A DNA stretch of 64,000 nt from Amphirosellinia nigrospora (lineage: Eukaryota; Ascomycota; Sordariomycetes; Xylariales; Xylariaceae), in assembly GCA_004123355.1 (NCBI GenBank), contig SCHM01000005.1, positions 558,001 to 622,000 of the forward strand, read 5' to 3'. The position numbers and the translations under genes are program-made. Within the stretch, counting starts at the first letter, position 1. Each line of letters begins with the position of its first letter. The notes beneath the pieces are model-generated. The model had not been told where the DNA came from. It saw only the letters and a program-made list of their open reading frames with translations, and did not search any database. This document shows, one piece after another, positions 47,690 through 59,261 of the stretch.

Positions 47690-49685
47690 GGCGTAGACCT
47701 AAAGGCAGGTGCAAGATGTCTCTGAAAACAAGCGCAACGAACGCAGATCATCTAAGAGCAGCGTGAGAATACAGGACAGTTGTCTTCCAATGCCAGGCAC
47801 CCAAGTCAAAGGCTGACGAGTGACGACGTGTATGGATATACAGCAAGTAAAGTCTAATAGCACTCATCACACTGCGCTACCATACATAACACCCGGCGCC
47901 ATTACTAATAGTGGTTAGCAATACAGCCTTGCCATTGGGGCTATATGTATTCTATAGGAGGCGCTCTCAACTCGGGCACTACCTTCTCGGAGAGCGCTGA
48001 GCAGCTCCAAGGGTTGCATGCAGCCGTGGTGTTGATGCTGACGAATCCGCCGGACTTCCTTAATCAAGCGCGTAAGGAGGCACAGGTAGTAGTATCTGGA
48101 AGACCTCTAGCAAACCACGCTGGCCCTTGCAATACGTCTAGGTTGCTTATCAGCTGCAAGACCCTTGGGAGCCGCGGAAGGCCCTTACATCTCCAGGTCT
48201 AAGACTGCCCAGGATCGGCTAAAGTAACTGATTCTAGCTTGGCTACTACGCTGAAAGGCCTTGGTATTGAACTCCTTTATACACCACAGGCAAGGTACGG
48301 CCAATACAATTGTTTCCCACAAGCCCATCCACCTAACCGACTATACTGCAGTCTTTAACTCCCACGGTTAGATCCCACGGTCTCACGATCCCACGATCCT
48401 ACCCCGGAACCCTACGATCCTCTCACTGGTCTAACGGGTCCCTGTTGAGCTCCCCAGACAGCACAGGTCCCTGCCAGCTTCCCCTCCCCCGGCCTAAGGC
48501 CTACCAGGTCTTGGGAACCTAGTGCGCCATAAATAAAGTTGTCAGGGTGAGGAATGATAGACGAACCGCAGACCCGATCAGCCAGCTACCCCGATATAGG
48601 GAACACGCCGCGAACCCCCACCTTCACCACCCACCAACAGGTCCCGGACGAGTTCTACACCAAAAAGAACGAAATGAACGTATAAAATACAGAAGTCTTC
48701 AAAGGAGCAGATACGGAGTTATAACCGAACATGCTCAAAAAGTAAGAATATGGCTTCTAAACCTACTATATATCCAGAATATCTATAGAGTCGACAGCTT
48801 GCCACGTCCCTATGCCCTTGCGGAGGCTCAGGTTTGCTGCAACGCAGTATTATCCCCACGACGTTAAACACTATCAATCAATCAATTAATCAGCCAAGGT
48901 GCGCGTGGTCAGTCAGTTGATTAGGTAGGATAGCATTCGACTGTCCAATATTTCGGTGTCCGGGCCGTACATGATTCCCGCCCGCAAGGAGGGAGCCAAA
49001 CGCAGACTCAAAGGCACCCCTACGTTAAAGCGACACGACTGCAAAGGACTGCAAAGGACTGCAAAGGTGGTCGCCTGGACAAAGCTGAGGGGCATCAAAA
49101 CTCCAACCGTAGTCTGCAGCTGTCCAACGACACAAAAAAACACCATCTAGGGATCTAGGGTAGGTAGCATACGGCGCATTACGGCGCTTTTATATAATTG
49201 CTGACCTCACCAATCGAATTTAGCCCTGCTACACCCAGATCGCCGCACAGCTGCGGCACAGCAGAGGCGGGCTCCCCCGCCTTCCGTCCTTTGGTCAGAC
49301 CGGTACTAGTTTACCCCGGGTTTTTATTCCTTACCACGATTTGCCGTTGGCGTGCGCCCTACCCCTTCTACGGAGGTTCATAGGGGGTTTCTGGTAACTA
49401 CGGAGTAATACACTCACTAGATCTGGTTCTTACGGGTAGTTAACAAGGCCTGAGCTGAGGTGAAATTGCTTCCAAAATACCTATACTTCCTCAACCCTAG
49501 GAGCTCATCGCAAAGTCACTCGGCCCGTGCACGCCTGGCGCGAGACTTGGGGTTGACACATCTATCCACCTCCGTAAGCCCAGTGGGGCCACTCAAAGAA
49601 TATCGTGACTAATCGGTACTCAGAAACCGTCAGAACTTAATCTTAACCGTCAGAATCCATGTATGATAGAGGCACAAAACCAATC
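47690..49685. other. Intergenic region with short repeats
   Basis: No supported gene. Frames such as 48547-48867 lack motifs. Around 48360-48425 there are repeated CCCACGGT/CCCACGATCC-type words. A 10-bp tandem repeat is listed separately. About 49690 begins the 3' end of the SDR gene. Confidence 0.5.
49037..49066. repeat. 10-bp tandem repeat, 3 copies
   Basis: GACTGCAAAG is repeated three times head to tail without change. Confidence 0.85.
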
Positions 49686-50908
49686 TTAAACATCCAGGAC
49701 GGTCTCGCCCTCCTTCATGTTCACCAGGACCGCCGTCTCCTTCCAGACCATCTCCCGCTTCTGTACATCCTGCGACTCGACGCTGGTCTCACATGGGGTT
49801 GCGCCGTCGAGGTACAGATCCCGCGGCAGCTCGCCATGTTTTACTCCGAAAGCCGCCTCCAGGGTGTCTGCGGCCGAGCAGCTCGTCGAGCGGACGGCAG
49901 TCCTATTGGGGAAGAAGTAGAGAAATGGTGGGATAGATGATCTTGAATAGAAGCACGCGGATGATCCACGGCGAAAGCCGTTGCATGCCCGTGATCATCG
50001 TGCCCGGGTCGACGCCTAAGACGCCGATGTTCCTCAGCCCGGCGTCGCCCGACCTGGACAGACGCGCCTGCAGCTCGTGCATCATCATGATCAGGAACAA
50101 CTTCGAGGCGCCGTAGCGCCGGAAGCCGCCGACGAAGCCGGGGGATTCCTTGGCCGAACTGAACGTGCCTTTGGCGACAGCCTCGAACTCGCGCGGCGTC
50201 GCGGACGTAGGTCTTGTACTTTTCCTCGGAGAACGCTCCTGTGACGCGTCCGCGGGGTCATAAGGACTGAGCATTGTTAGTCTCGATTTTGGTCGCAAAC
50301 GTGCGAGGGTATAGAGAGTGAGAGAGGGAGAGTGGGAAGATGACTGTTCTCTCGTCCACGAGATCCGGTAGAGATTGCGTACTTGTGCGACCAACTGCCT
50401 ACGATGACGATACGACTGGCCGTCTTGTCCATGCTTTGAAGGAGCATGAGAGTAAGGAGCCAGTGTCCGAGGTAGTTTGAAGCGAACGTAGTATCGAATC
50501 CATCACCCGTCCAAGTCTGTTTTCCGAAATCTTGGTGACCTGCGGCCAGAATTAGGGCCTTGATAGGTGGTATCTCGCCAGCGGAGACGCGACTCTTGTG
50601 AGGCTGTTAGTGAATTTATTGATGGTGGTAATCATCTGGGTATGGTGACGGACATTGATGTGATTTGCGACCTGGCGCACATTGTCCAGTTTGGTCAAAT
50701 CAAGCGAGATAACATCATGTTCATGCGGATGCGAGGAGTCTCCGTGGGCAAGAGCCGATGCGAGGGCTGGCGCTGATGCCGCGTCTCGTACCGTGTAGAG
50801 GCCGTGATAAGTTGAGAGCTCCCGCTTCTTGGAGATGTGTTCGGCGATGGCGCTTCCGAGCCCGCCATTGGCCCCGGTGACGAGGATGCTGCCTTTCGTT
50901 GCGGCCAT
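49686..50908 (-). pseudogene. Short-chain dehydrogenase/reductase, frameshifted
   Basis: SDRs are NAD(P)-dependent oxidoreductases. From ATG 50908 the frame gives SILVTGANGGLGSAIAEHI (TGxxxGxG cofactor loop) and DVISLDLTKLDNV (the Asp-Leu cofactor-pocket motif). After an intron near 50609-50670 (CACTAACAG end) it reads GEIPPIKALILAAG (NNAG-like strand), FASNYLGHWLLTLMLL, SRIVIVGSWSH (catalytic Ser region) and, after a second intron ending GACTAACAATGCTCAG, FRRYGASKLFLIMMMHEL with the catalytic YxxxK (YGASK) and VLGVDPGTM. Breaks near 50245 and 50197 frame a short displaced segment (TGAFSEEKYKTYV in another frame), and one near 49910 shifts the tail, which then runs to a stop at 49686. The whole matches a fungal retinol-dehydrogenase-like SDR. 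It diverges from the P450 at 51492. Confidence 0.8.
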
Positions 50909-51491
50909 GGCCAGACCTGACGCAGGAGTATCAAGAGGGCGCGTTTCGAACGAGATGCGCCGACGGAATGGTGAGTTTCGTTGGAAATAGGGGTTGGAAA
51001 TAGGGATTGGAATGTCAAAGAGGAAGGATTCAGCTTTTCACTGCGCTTAGACGCGCAGGCCTTTTACTTTAAGTAGGAACGGGACCCTTGTCATGCCATG
51101 TAACCCAACGCCAGGTCCCTATCACCGGTACTACATCACCGGTACTACATCATCACTGATACTACATATCTCGGAATGCTTGCTTGTACAGGTGCCTCTT
51201 GGATGTCATGTCGATCTATTTACGGACGGCCACCATCGACTGAGCATATCCGTATGATAATGCTCAATTATGCCATGTGCTATGCGCGATTGGTATGAGG
51301 CTCGCAGAGCCGTGGAACTCCTATTCAAATCACTGATGGGCCCATGCCAAGACCTAAGTAGGGACAGAAAGCCTTGATATACTCTTCACCTCCCTGCCCG
51401 TCGACATTGAGGCTCAGCTGTGTCCCCTTTGATCCAAGATCAATACCAAAAACTACACAACAAGACTGGTAACCTCGACACTGTTGTCAGA
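50909..51491. promoter_or_regulatory. Divergent promoter region, SDR / P450
   Basis: These 583 bp separate two genes transcribed away from each other. Inside lies a 14-bp tandem repeat with an ACCGGT core (51121-51148), which could be a shared regulator site. No TATA box is clear. Confidence 0.45.
51121..51167. repeat. 14-bp tandem repeat with ACCGGT core
   Basis: ATCACCGGTACTAC occurs twice in a row (51121-51134 and 51135-51148) and a third, degenerate copy (ATCATCACTGATACTAC) follows. The core ACCGGT is palindromic. It is about 210 bp upstream of the SDR start and 345 bp upstream of the P450 start. Confidence 0.75.
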
Positions 51492-53416
51492 ATGTTGGTC
51501 GACTTCAGTTTGGAAGACACCGTTGCCCTCATGCGCCGCCTTCTCCTTGCCGCAGAGGATCGTGCAACAAGCCACTCGATTCTACGAGGGCTGTTGTGCG
51601 TCTTCATCGTCCTAGCTTGGACCGGCTGGCGATGCTGGAGATTCACCGTCTACCCGTGGCTTCACCCAGACGAGCCCAAGGAACTACCCTACTTTATCCC
51701 AGTAAGTTATATCCCTCCTTCACGGTCCACCGCGAGATGTCCATACTCACAGGTCCGTCGGGTTACTCAGTCCTCGGTACGTACGTGGCAAACACGCCAT
51801 CGTCTGGTATTATTAACCAAGCTCGTGGTCACAACAGCCCATGGCGCGTCTTTCTTCAACGACTCAAATGGGTTACTCGAGCGTGCGAGGTGAGTGAGTA
51901 TCTTATACACATCACGGCCCCGAAACAGTCCACGGCTAACCTACCTGCCTACTAATTCACAACACAGGCGGTACTTCGCAAGCACTGGAACAACGCCCTT
52001 TGCGCTCACCGCCTTCGGACACACCTTCTACGTTGTTACTCACCCAAAGATTCAGCTGCAATGTACCGCAACACGGAAGTGCTTTCCTTCGACAACTTTG
52101 TGCAAGCCTTGATGCGTTTCAATGGCAATGACGAATGGACCATCAAGAACGTGCATCAGCCACTGCCCGCGATGACCAAGGCGGGTTTCGCGAACCCCGA
52201 AGGCCTGAGCATGATCAACCTCACGCAGCGCATGCATATGCACCAGCTTCATCCCGGCGAGAAGATGGCCGTCTTCCAGCTGCAAATACGCGATTGGCTC
52301 AACCGTAAGCTGACTTTGGACGTGCTGGCCAGCACTGCCAGCACAGACACGGGCCAGTCGAACGTGGACTCTGTCGAGTTACCTCTATATCAATGGACGT
52401 CAGACTGGTTCGTCCGGCTGGGGCAGCACCTCTACTTCGGCGACGTGCTCGAGCGGGTGGACCCCGAGTACACGGACAACTTCGTCGTGTTCGACGAGGT
52501 GATCTGGAAGATGTTGTACCAGTACCCCAGCCTGCTGTGCCGGGACATGACGGTGCCGCGCGATCGCATGATCGCGTCGATGAAGGCTTACTTGCAGTTG
52601 CATCCCGACGAGAGGAGGGGACAGGCCGCGTGGCTCATCAACAGCCTCGAGGACGAGTTCCGAGGGATCGGGGTAGACGACAATAATCTGGCCATCTTGT
52701 TCTTTCACCTCTACTTCGCGTCAGTCCTCACCCCCTTCTCAGTTCGTCGTCCCAGGGTTCGTTGGCCAAGGCAGCTGACATACGGTACTTATAGAATCAA
52801 CACCAACTCGCGCAAGACATCCTTCTGGGTCCTGACGCACATGATGCGCAACCCGTCTTACATTGCCGCCTTGCGCTCCGAAACTGCGCCGGCCTTCGAC
52901 GGCGACGACCTCGTGGACATGGCCTACATCCAAGATGCCGATAAGTGTCCGACCGTCGACGCCATCTGGCTCGAGACTCTCCGTGTCGCCGGCTGGGCGG
53001 CTTCGGTGCGTCTGGTCGCGCGTGACGTCGTCATTGGCGGAAAAGTATTGCGCGCCGGCAATCGCGTCATGGTGCCACACCGACTGCTACACTTCGAATC
53101 CGCCTTCGCCGGCGACGAGCCCACCGCCTGGCGGCCCGGACGCTGGCTCGACTCGGACGCGGGACGCAAGATGCACAAATCCCCCAGCTGGCACCCCTTC
53201 GGCGGAGGCAAGACCGTCTGCAGCGGGCGCTTCTTGGCTAAGGGCATGGTCATGGCGTTTGTGTCGACCATTCTCCGTCGCTTCGACATCGAGGCGGTGG
53301 GAGACCCGCCCATGCCGCAGCCGGACGTGGGCAGACCTGTTCTGGGCATCATATCGGTCATGGAGGGACAGGACTACCGCGTCAAGGTCACTCGGAGGAA
53401 GGAAGCCGGCGCATAG
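51492..53416 (+). CDS. Cytochrome P450 (CYP7/CYP8-like fungal type), one frameshift
   Basis: ATG 51492 opens exon 1 with a membrane anchor (SILRGLLCVFIVLAWTGW) and ELPYFIP, ending at a GTAAGT donor at 51702. A second exon carries HGASFFNDSNGLLERAR and stops at 51889 (GTGAGT). The next starts RYFASTGTTPFALTAFGHTF, where a break near 52060 moves reading to the long frame YRNTEVLSFDNFVQALM onward. An in-frame intron, 52720-52794, joins LYFA to INTNSRKTSFWVLTHMM (I-helix region). WLETLRVAG supplies ExxR and HPFGGGKTVCSGRFLAKGM the heme Cys. The I-helix lacks the usual acidic-Thr pair, as in CYP7/CYP8-like relatives of prostacyclin synthase and sterol 7-alpha-hydroxylase, so an isomerase or an unusual oxygenase is possible. 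Restoring one A at the break (CAA-ATG-TAC) joins the frames. Acceptor of the first intron is ambiguous (51752 or 51821). Confidence 0.82.
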
Positions 53417-54507
53417 TCGGCTCGGCCTGAGGGATTTCTGTCTATCGTGTTTTCAATGATATTTTCATTCTAGAAGAGGTACTCGGCGTAGTGCCTCCTG
53501 TGAGTAGGAGGGACTCTACTACGTAGCCGCGCTGAGGGGGTTTGGGACCAGGCTGTGGACAGGGTTTATTGGCGTATAAGACATTTGTGCAGTAAAAGAT
53601 ACAAGATGTAACTGTAGAGAATGCATAACCCTGAAAAATAGCCCTCCTCTTTGTGCAATACGATTTTCAGCTGTAAGCCATTTTCGAAATAGATGCATAT
53701 TCTTCTATAACTTATCCAGGCGGCTTGGATTAAGGTGTTTTGCGAAGGGCAGAAAACGTTCCGCTAAAGTTCTGGACTGCAAAGCAATTGCATTGGTTGC
53801 CCTGGATCCCAGGGGAATAGTGGTGGTGTTGTGTGTGGTGGGTAGTAGTAGTGGCAGCGGTAGTAGTAATAGGGGCAAACGGATTAGTTACAGCATTAAT
53901 CCCTGAGTCGTTGGATTGAAGCTATTGGATTAAAGCCCCGTGATGATCCCTGGAGGTGTGGGTGGTTTGAATAGTAGGCCTGCCCAGACCCCTTGCCAAC
54001 AGCCTCCTCCGCCCGAAAGAGCTGGGATCACGTTTGAGGCATGAAGGTGCATGGAATTCCGCCCAGATGCTCCCTTGCCGGGACAGGAAGGAAATGGGAA
54101 TAGAAACACGCCGGCAGAGGTAACGGTACGGTACCAGCCGAAAGGTCTACCCCGGTTCTGGCCCATCTCCGGCTGCCGTGTCCAGCGATTTGGGTGTAGC
54201 AGGGCTGACTTCGATTGGAGAGGCTGATAGTTTGCCTGTTATCTTGCAGGAATGGGATTCTACGACCATAAATAAGCCTCAAAAGGCCTAGGCCGACATG
54301 AAAGCGCCGACATGAAAGCGCCGAAGCGCGGCCGTATGCTGCCTTATCTTGGGGTTGGTTGCACTTCATCTCGCTGGCCGACATTATTCAAAAGTTCCTT
54401 GGAAAACACCGCCTGAAAATATTGCCTGGCTGCATACGTCTATGCATAAGGTATACATGTAAGACTAGGTACTGCTACTGTGACATGAACTAATCCGCTC
54501 AACGATC
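53417..54507. other. Intergenic region between convergent genes
   Basis: The 3' ends of P450 and the FAD oxidase face each other. Contents are a GT/AGT microsatellite (about 53820-53872) and a 14-bp tandem duplication (CGACATGAAAGCGC at 54294-54321). No gene is supported. Confidence 0.5.
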
Positions 54508-56018
54508 TTACCCTCTCGGAAGCTTGAAGCCGCCAGGAACGAGGTCTGTGAAAACACCGTGCGGATCATACTCTTGCTGCACCTTCCGCAACCTCTCTAC
54601 GCTGGCGCGCCCGTAGCCGAGAAACGGCGTCTGCCAAACGGCGGCGTAGTTGATATACGTGAAGGCGTCCAAGCCACCCACCGCGCCGACGTCACGGTGG
54701 ATGGCCTCAACCACGGCCTTCCGTGCCACCTCGACCGTGTCGTCGTCACTGGCCAGGTCCCACGTCGCCGTGAGCTGCAAGATGATCAGCGTCTTGTTGT
54801 GCCGGTCCCCGAGCCCGAGTGCGTTCGCCTCGGCGTGGCGCGCGTAGAGCTGCGGCGGGAGAATGTCCATGATGAGGGCCCAGATGATGCCGGAAACATT
54901 TCGGATCTGCGGCACACTCGCGTTCCAGGCTCCCACGGCCGCGGCAATGGCGTCCACGGTGGCATCGATCGTGACCGTGGCGCTGCCCTGTCTCAGGCCC
55001 TCTGGGTTGCCGCGGTCTGTTTCCGAGAGTAGACTCGTTATGTTGGTGATGCGTTGGGTACTGGACAGCGATGACATGTTCGCCAGCGTATGGAAAGCCG
55101 GCGGATCCGCCACCGGTTTTGTGTACTCCATGTTGTTGACGATAACAGACAAGTCCGCGGATCCGTCATAGGCCCACGTGGTGATGAGAGATGCGTACTC
55201 ATCGTACGCGTCGGGGTCGCTGAAGTTGGCTATGGCCAGGATCTGCTCGTCAGAGGTGGTGATGTTGCGGACCACTTGGCCGCCCCAGAGGTCACCCTGC
55301 TGGAACGTCTTGAGCTGAATCCGTGTGACAATGCCAAAGTTGTTAGTCCCGCCGCGCAGCGCCCAGAGAAGCTCGGCGTGCTCAGCCGCGTTTGCGTTGA
55401 CGATGGTGCCGTTGCCGAGGACCACCTCCAGATTGGTCACGGTGTCGCAGGTCCACCCGTAGCGCGGTCCGAAGAAGCTGATGCCGCCGCCGAGAGTCAG
55501 GCCGCCGACACCAACGCCCCCGGAGCGGCCACCGTTCACGCCGAGGTTGGCGGCGCTGAGTTCTGAGAATACGGAGCCCCACGTAGCCCCGGACCCGACA
55601 GATACAAGGCCGGACGACACGTCCAGGGTGATATCGTGTAGACCCGAGAGGTCGACCGTCACCCCGCCCGGCGCGTTCGCTGCTCCGGCGAAATATGTAT
55701 GTCCACCTGATCGTATAGCGAAAGTGCAACTGGAACTCGGCAAGTTGGCCATGTAATTCTTAGCTGTGAGAATTTGTACTGCCACTGCTACGTCTTGGGT
55801 TGTCTGGGGAGAGATGATGCATTGCGGCAGAACAGAATTTTCCTGCGCTGAGAAGTAGCTTCCAAGCGAAGCCTGGTATACCGTGCTGCTAGGAAAAGAG
55901 ACTCTGCCCCTGAGAGCGGAATGCACCGCCAGGCACTGTTTCACAATGTCAGCCTTTGTCCTCAAATCTTGACGTCCGAACTTACACAGATGGCCGCTAC
56001 TTGTCTTGAACCCACCAT
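54508..56018 (-). CDS. BBE-like FAD-linked oxidoreductase
   Basis: The preferred model is two exons, 55986-56018 (MVGSRQVAAIC) and 54508-55935, with a 50-nt intron (GTAAGT, GGCTGAC branch, AACAG), giving 486 residues without a frame break. An open frame continues upstream to 56169 but from a GTG and through the intron, so I reject that longer start. The protein shows the PCMH-type FAD domain: CIISPQTTQDVAVAVQIL, then RSGGHTYFAGAANAPGGVTV with the His that normally links covalently to the flavin, GLVSVGSGATWG, GVGVGGLTLGGGISFFGPR, and the BBE C-terminal part NYAAVWQTPFLGYGR followed by DPHGVFTDLVPGGFKL. The second flavin-linking Cys of bicovalent members is not evident. Such enzymes catalyse two-electron oxidations and ring closures in natural-product pathways. 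No signal peptide, so probably cytosolic. Divergent from the P450 at 56599. Confidence 0.9.
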
Positions 56019-56598
56019 GACTGTGTCGAACTATAGAGACGTTGTGACTGAAGATATCAAGATTCTCAGCATCTCGGCGCTCACAGGGACTAGAAGGAGT
56101 AAGTATCAAGTCCGCAGAGCCTCGAACTTCCCTGGTCATCGTAGGGGAGTGGAGGAGCTTCACCGGCACAATATAGACGGAGCATCACTGCTCACTTCGC
56201 GGTCGCAGTACAGACTATATTTGGACCTTACCAACCAGGGAAATACGGTTTGACCACCGGAGTCGTGACTGGCCCCCAAAGCGACGCGTCCATCTCCGAG
56301 CCACACCTAATCCTACGCCTGTTGCGCCATGCAGCCTCAGCTGGTCATCTCGGCCCACACCCACTGCGACCAAGGGGTACGAGACGATTCTCACCTCCCA
56401 CAATGCCAGCCCCTATCTCGAGGTGGCCAGACCGATTATGCCGCGGCCGGTTAGATTTCTATTTCTCGATATAGGTTGCACTTCGCTCCCGTGGCTGCAA
56501 CACACAGCCACGCTCAAGTTGCTTGTTCCCTCAAGATAATAGCAGTCTTGTCACCGAGTCAGCCCTCTCGCTATATCAGTATCCTGAACACTGTCGTT
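56019..56598. promoter_or_regulatory. Divergent promoter region, FAD oxidase / P450
   Basis: These 580 bp lie between two divergent starts. A TTCACCGGCAC sequence at 56159-56169 is similar to the TCACCGGTAC repeat in the SDR/P450 promoter. The resemblance is short and may be chance. Confidence 0.4.
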
Positions 56599-58201
56599 AT
56601 GCTGTCAGATACCCTCACCACCCTCCTGCTGCGACCCGCTGTGGTCGTTCCGGCTCTTTGCGCACTTGTCTACGTCTGCGTGCCCTTGTTGAAATGGCGT
56701 CGACAAGGGCCGCGTCTTCCCAATATCCCTATCATGGGCGCACGGAAGGGCGACTGGTTCCCGATCCTCCAGGCGCAGTGGCGCAACACCAGGGACTTTA
56801 AGACCGTCATGGAGCAAGCGCATGCCCAGTACAAAAATAAGGCAGTCCTGGTGCCCGTCGCCAGTTCGCCACCCCTGGTGATGCTGCCGCACCACGAGGT
56901 CGACTTCATGATGCAGCAACCAGACTCGGTTCTAGGCTTCAACGAGCGCGCCTTCGAGCTGTACCAAGTCGACTACACGTTCGTGGACCCATCGGTGCCG
57001 CGCGCCACCCTCCACGAGGCGCTGCTCCGAACGGCGCTGACGCCGCGCATCGGTACCTTGGTGCCCGCGCTGGCTGACGAGGTTGCGTGGGCGTTCGACA
57101 AGCACTGGGGTACCAACACACCGAGTGGAGGGAGCTCTGCGTCTTCGAGACGATGCGGCACATCGTCGGCGGGGTGGCAAACCGCGCCTTCGTTGGCCTG
57201 CCGTTCTGCCGGGATCCGGAACTCGTCAATAGCGGCATGGCATTTGCCGTCGACATCCCCCTCAGCGGAGCCCTCATGAACTTGTTCTGGGCACCTCTGC
57301 GCCCTCTCGTTGCCCCCTTAATCACGCTCCCGAACCGAATCCACACGCGCGCGTTCCGCCGCCTCATCACCGGCGAGATCAAGCGCCGACTGAAAGAATA
57401 CGATGCCCGGCAGGCCATGAGCGCAGACGAGGCTAAATCTCTCCCGGTTGAACGCAGCGACTTGCTGCAGTGGTCCATACACCAAGCCAAGTCCAACGGC
57501 AATCCGTTCCTGTGGCGTGCCGAGACGCTGGCGGATCGGATCCTCATCGTCAACTTTGCCGCCATCCACACCACCTCATTCACGTCGACATGGGCCATAT
57601 TCGACCTCGTCGCATCAATTCCACAGGGCACCGTTGATATTCTCCGAGAGGAGATCAAGTCAGTCCTCGCCGCGAGCGGAGGAGCCTGGACCAAGAAGGC
57701 GCTCGCGCAGCTGGTGAAGCTGGAATCGGCCATGCGGGAAAGCGCCCGCTTGAGCAGCATCCTCGCCGTGGGCCTGGGCCGCGTCGTCGTGGCGGAGGAG
57801 GGCCTGACGACACCATCCGGCGTTCATCTTGACAAAGGCCAGCATGTCGCAGCACCCGTGTACGCGGTGATGTTGGATGACCACGTGTACGAGGACGCCG
57901 CGACATTCAAGCCATTCCGCTTTTGCAGCGCCGCTACTACCGAGGGCGGCGGCGGGCAGCAAAGGCAGAATTACGTCCCACTGACAACGACCGGTCCCGA
58001 CTTTCTGGCCTTTGGTCACGGGAAACACGCGTGTCCCGGGCGTTATTTTGCCGCGGCTGAGCTCAAGCTCATCTTGGCTTACGCGTTGCTGCACTACGAA
58101 TTTGAGTTCTGCCGGTCAAGCCAGAGGGGCCGTGGTATGGGCTAAATCGCATTCCACCGTTGACGGCTACTATCAGGGTGAGGAGACGGGCAAATGTGTG
58201 A
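56599..58201 (+). CDS. Cytochrome P450 (ent-kaurene oxidase-like), two frameshifts
   Basis: ATG 56599 starts MLSDTLTTLLLRP with an anchor helix (AVVVPALCALVYVCVPLL), then GPRLPNIPIMGARKGDWF. The frame leaves register at about 57118 (HWGTNT, next frame EWRELCVFETMRHIVGG) and continues with ANRAFVGLPFCRDPELV, SILAVGLGRVVV and the I-helix region NFAAIHTTSFTSTWAIFDL, a well-kept Thr-Thr. LESAMRESARL gives ExxR and DFLAFGHGKHACPGRYFA the heme loop. Near 58109 a second break truncates the open frame at 58145; the other frame carries PVKPEGPWYGLNRIPPLTAT, exactly the expected C-terminus, to a TGA at 58199-58201. Both breaks fit loss of one base. This type oxidises terpenoid and indole-diterpene-like skeletons. 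No introns are needed, which is unusual beside its multi-exon P450 neighbours. Confidence 0.85.
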
Positions 58202-59261
58202 GATTTTATTGTATCGCGGTATACATATAGAGAGAGCACAGCCACTGAATTGGAAAGCTTTACCTAAACCGCCCACGCTCTTCAGGCATCAACCACAACG
58301 TATCTTGGCACCGCGAACTGTGTGGTTAAGTACTGTGCGATACGGTACACATACTGTATTCTGCTAACCACAATATATCGATAAATCTCTTTAAATCGAA
58401 ATAGTAGATATCACTAGCTCTCAGAGATATCAATTGTTCTTAGCTTTGATTGGAGGGCTACGTATAATCTTTTTTGTTTTACGTCAGTTCGTAGTTTCTC
58501 TAAATGCGTGGAATTAACCTTTAATGGTTCTAACACCTATTCTAGTTCTGCGATCCCGAGTTTGACAAGTGGTTGTAGCAATGTGTGGAGTCCCGAAGGA
58601 CAAGGGTGCATCATCGCTGGTAGTTAACCCTCCGTTTCTAATTCAATGCCTAACCTAAAAGCAGTACAATGTTCAACACAACTGTGACAGTGTTAAGAAT
58701 CAATGATGTCTTTCAAATGCAAAATATTCGAGTTCTTAAGATTGTTGTTGGAAATATATATCATGACTGTAATCAATAATTTAACTGGATGAAGTTCTGC
58801 TTCAGTACTATGTAGCCTGGGGTGGTTTCGCTGACGCCACATCAATGTGTCAAGCAGACTCAATACTTAGCGCCGCCCAGGTAGCGCTAAGGGTGAAATG
58901 TGGCGTTGTGGCGTCTGTCGATAAGAGACACTGACCGCGTACCGTACGATACCTACTGAATAGCCAACATAGATACGCAAATAATGTGAATAGAAATCAA
59001 ATTGTAATCTTTGTTTTTTTCGACCGTGTTAAGTTATCTGGTTATTAACGGCAATAAATGACTTCTAGGCAGCGTTAATTAATATCAGTAGCAGGATAAA
59101 GTGTCTACGCCACTTCAATCTGCCCTGTAAGGCTCTCTCATCTGATGCTACCCTGACCACATAAGCCCCCCCCCCGTAAAATAGTACCTAATGTCTCCTG
59201 TCCCTGTTCCCCAAACCCCCCAAAAAAAACAAAAAAAAACGTACGCGCATATGTCCAAGAT
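58202..59261. other. Intergenic region upstream of the NLR-like gene
   Basis: No open frame of note. A run of ten C (59166-59175) and A-rich runs (59223-59239) lie just before the NLR-like start and are prone to sequencing error. They may also be part of its promoter. Confidence 0.5.

Noticed and set aside
56019-56169. Extended N-terminus of the FAD oxidase from 56169
   Set aside because: It would begin at GTG and read through a well-formed GTAAGT...CTGAC...CAG intron; the two-exon start at 56018 is better.
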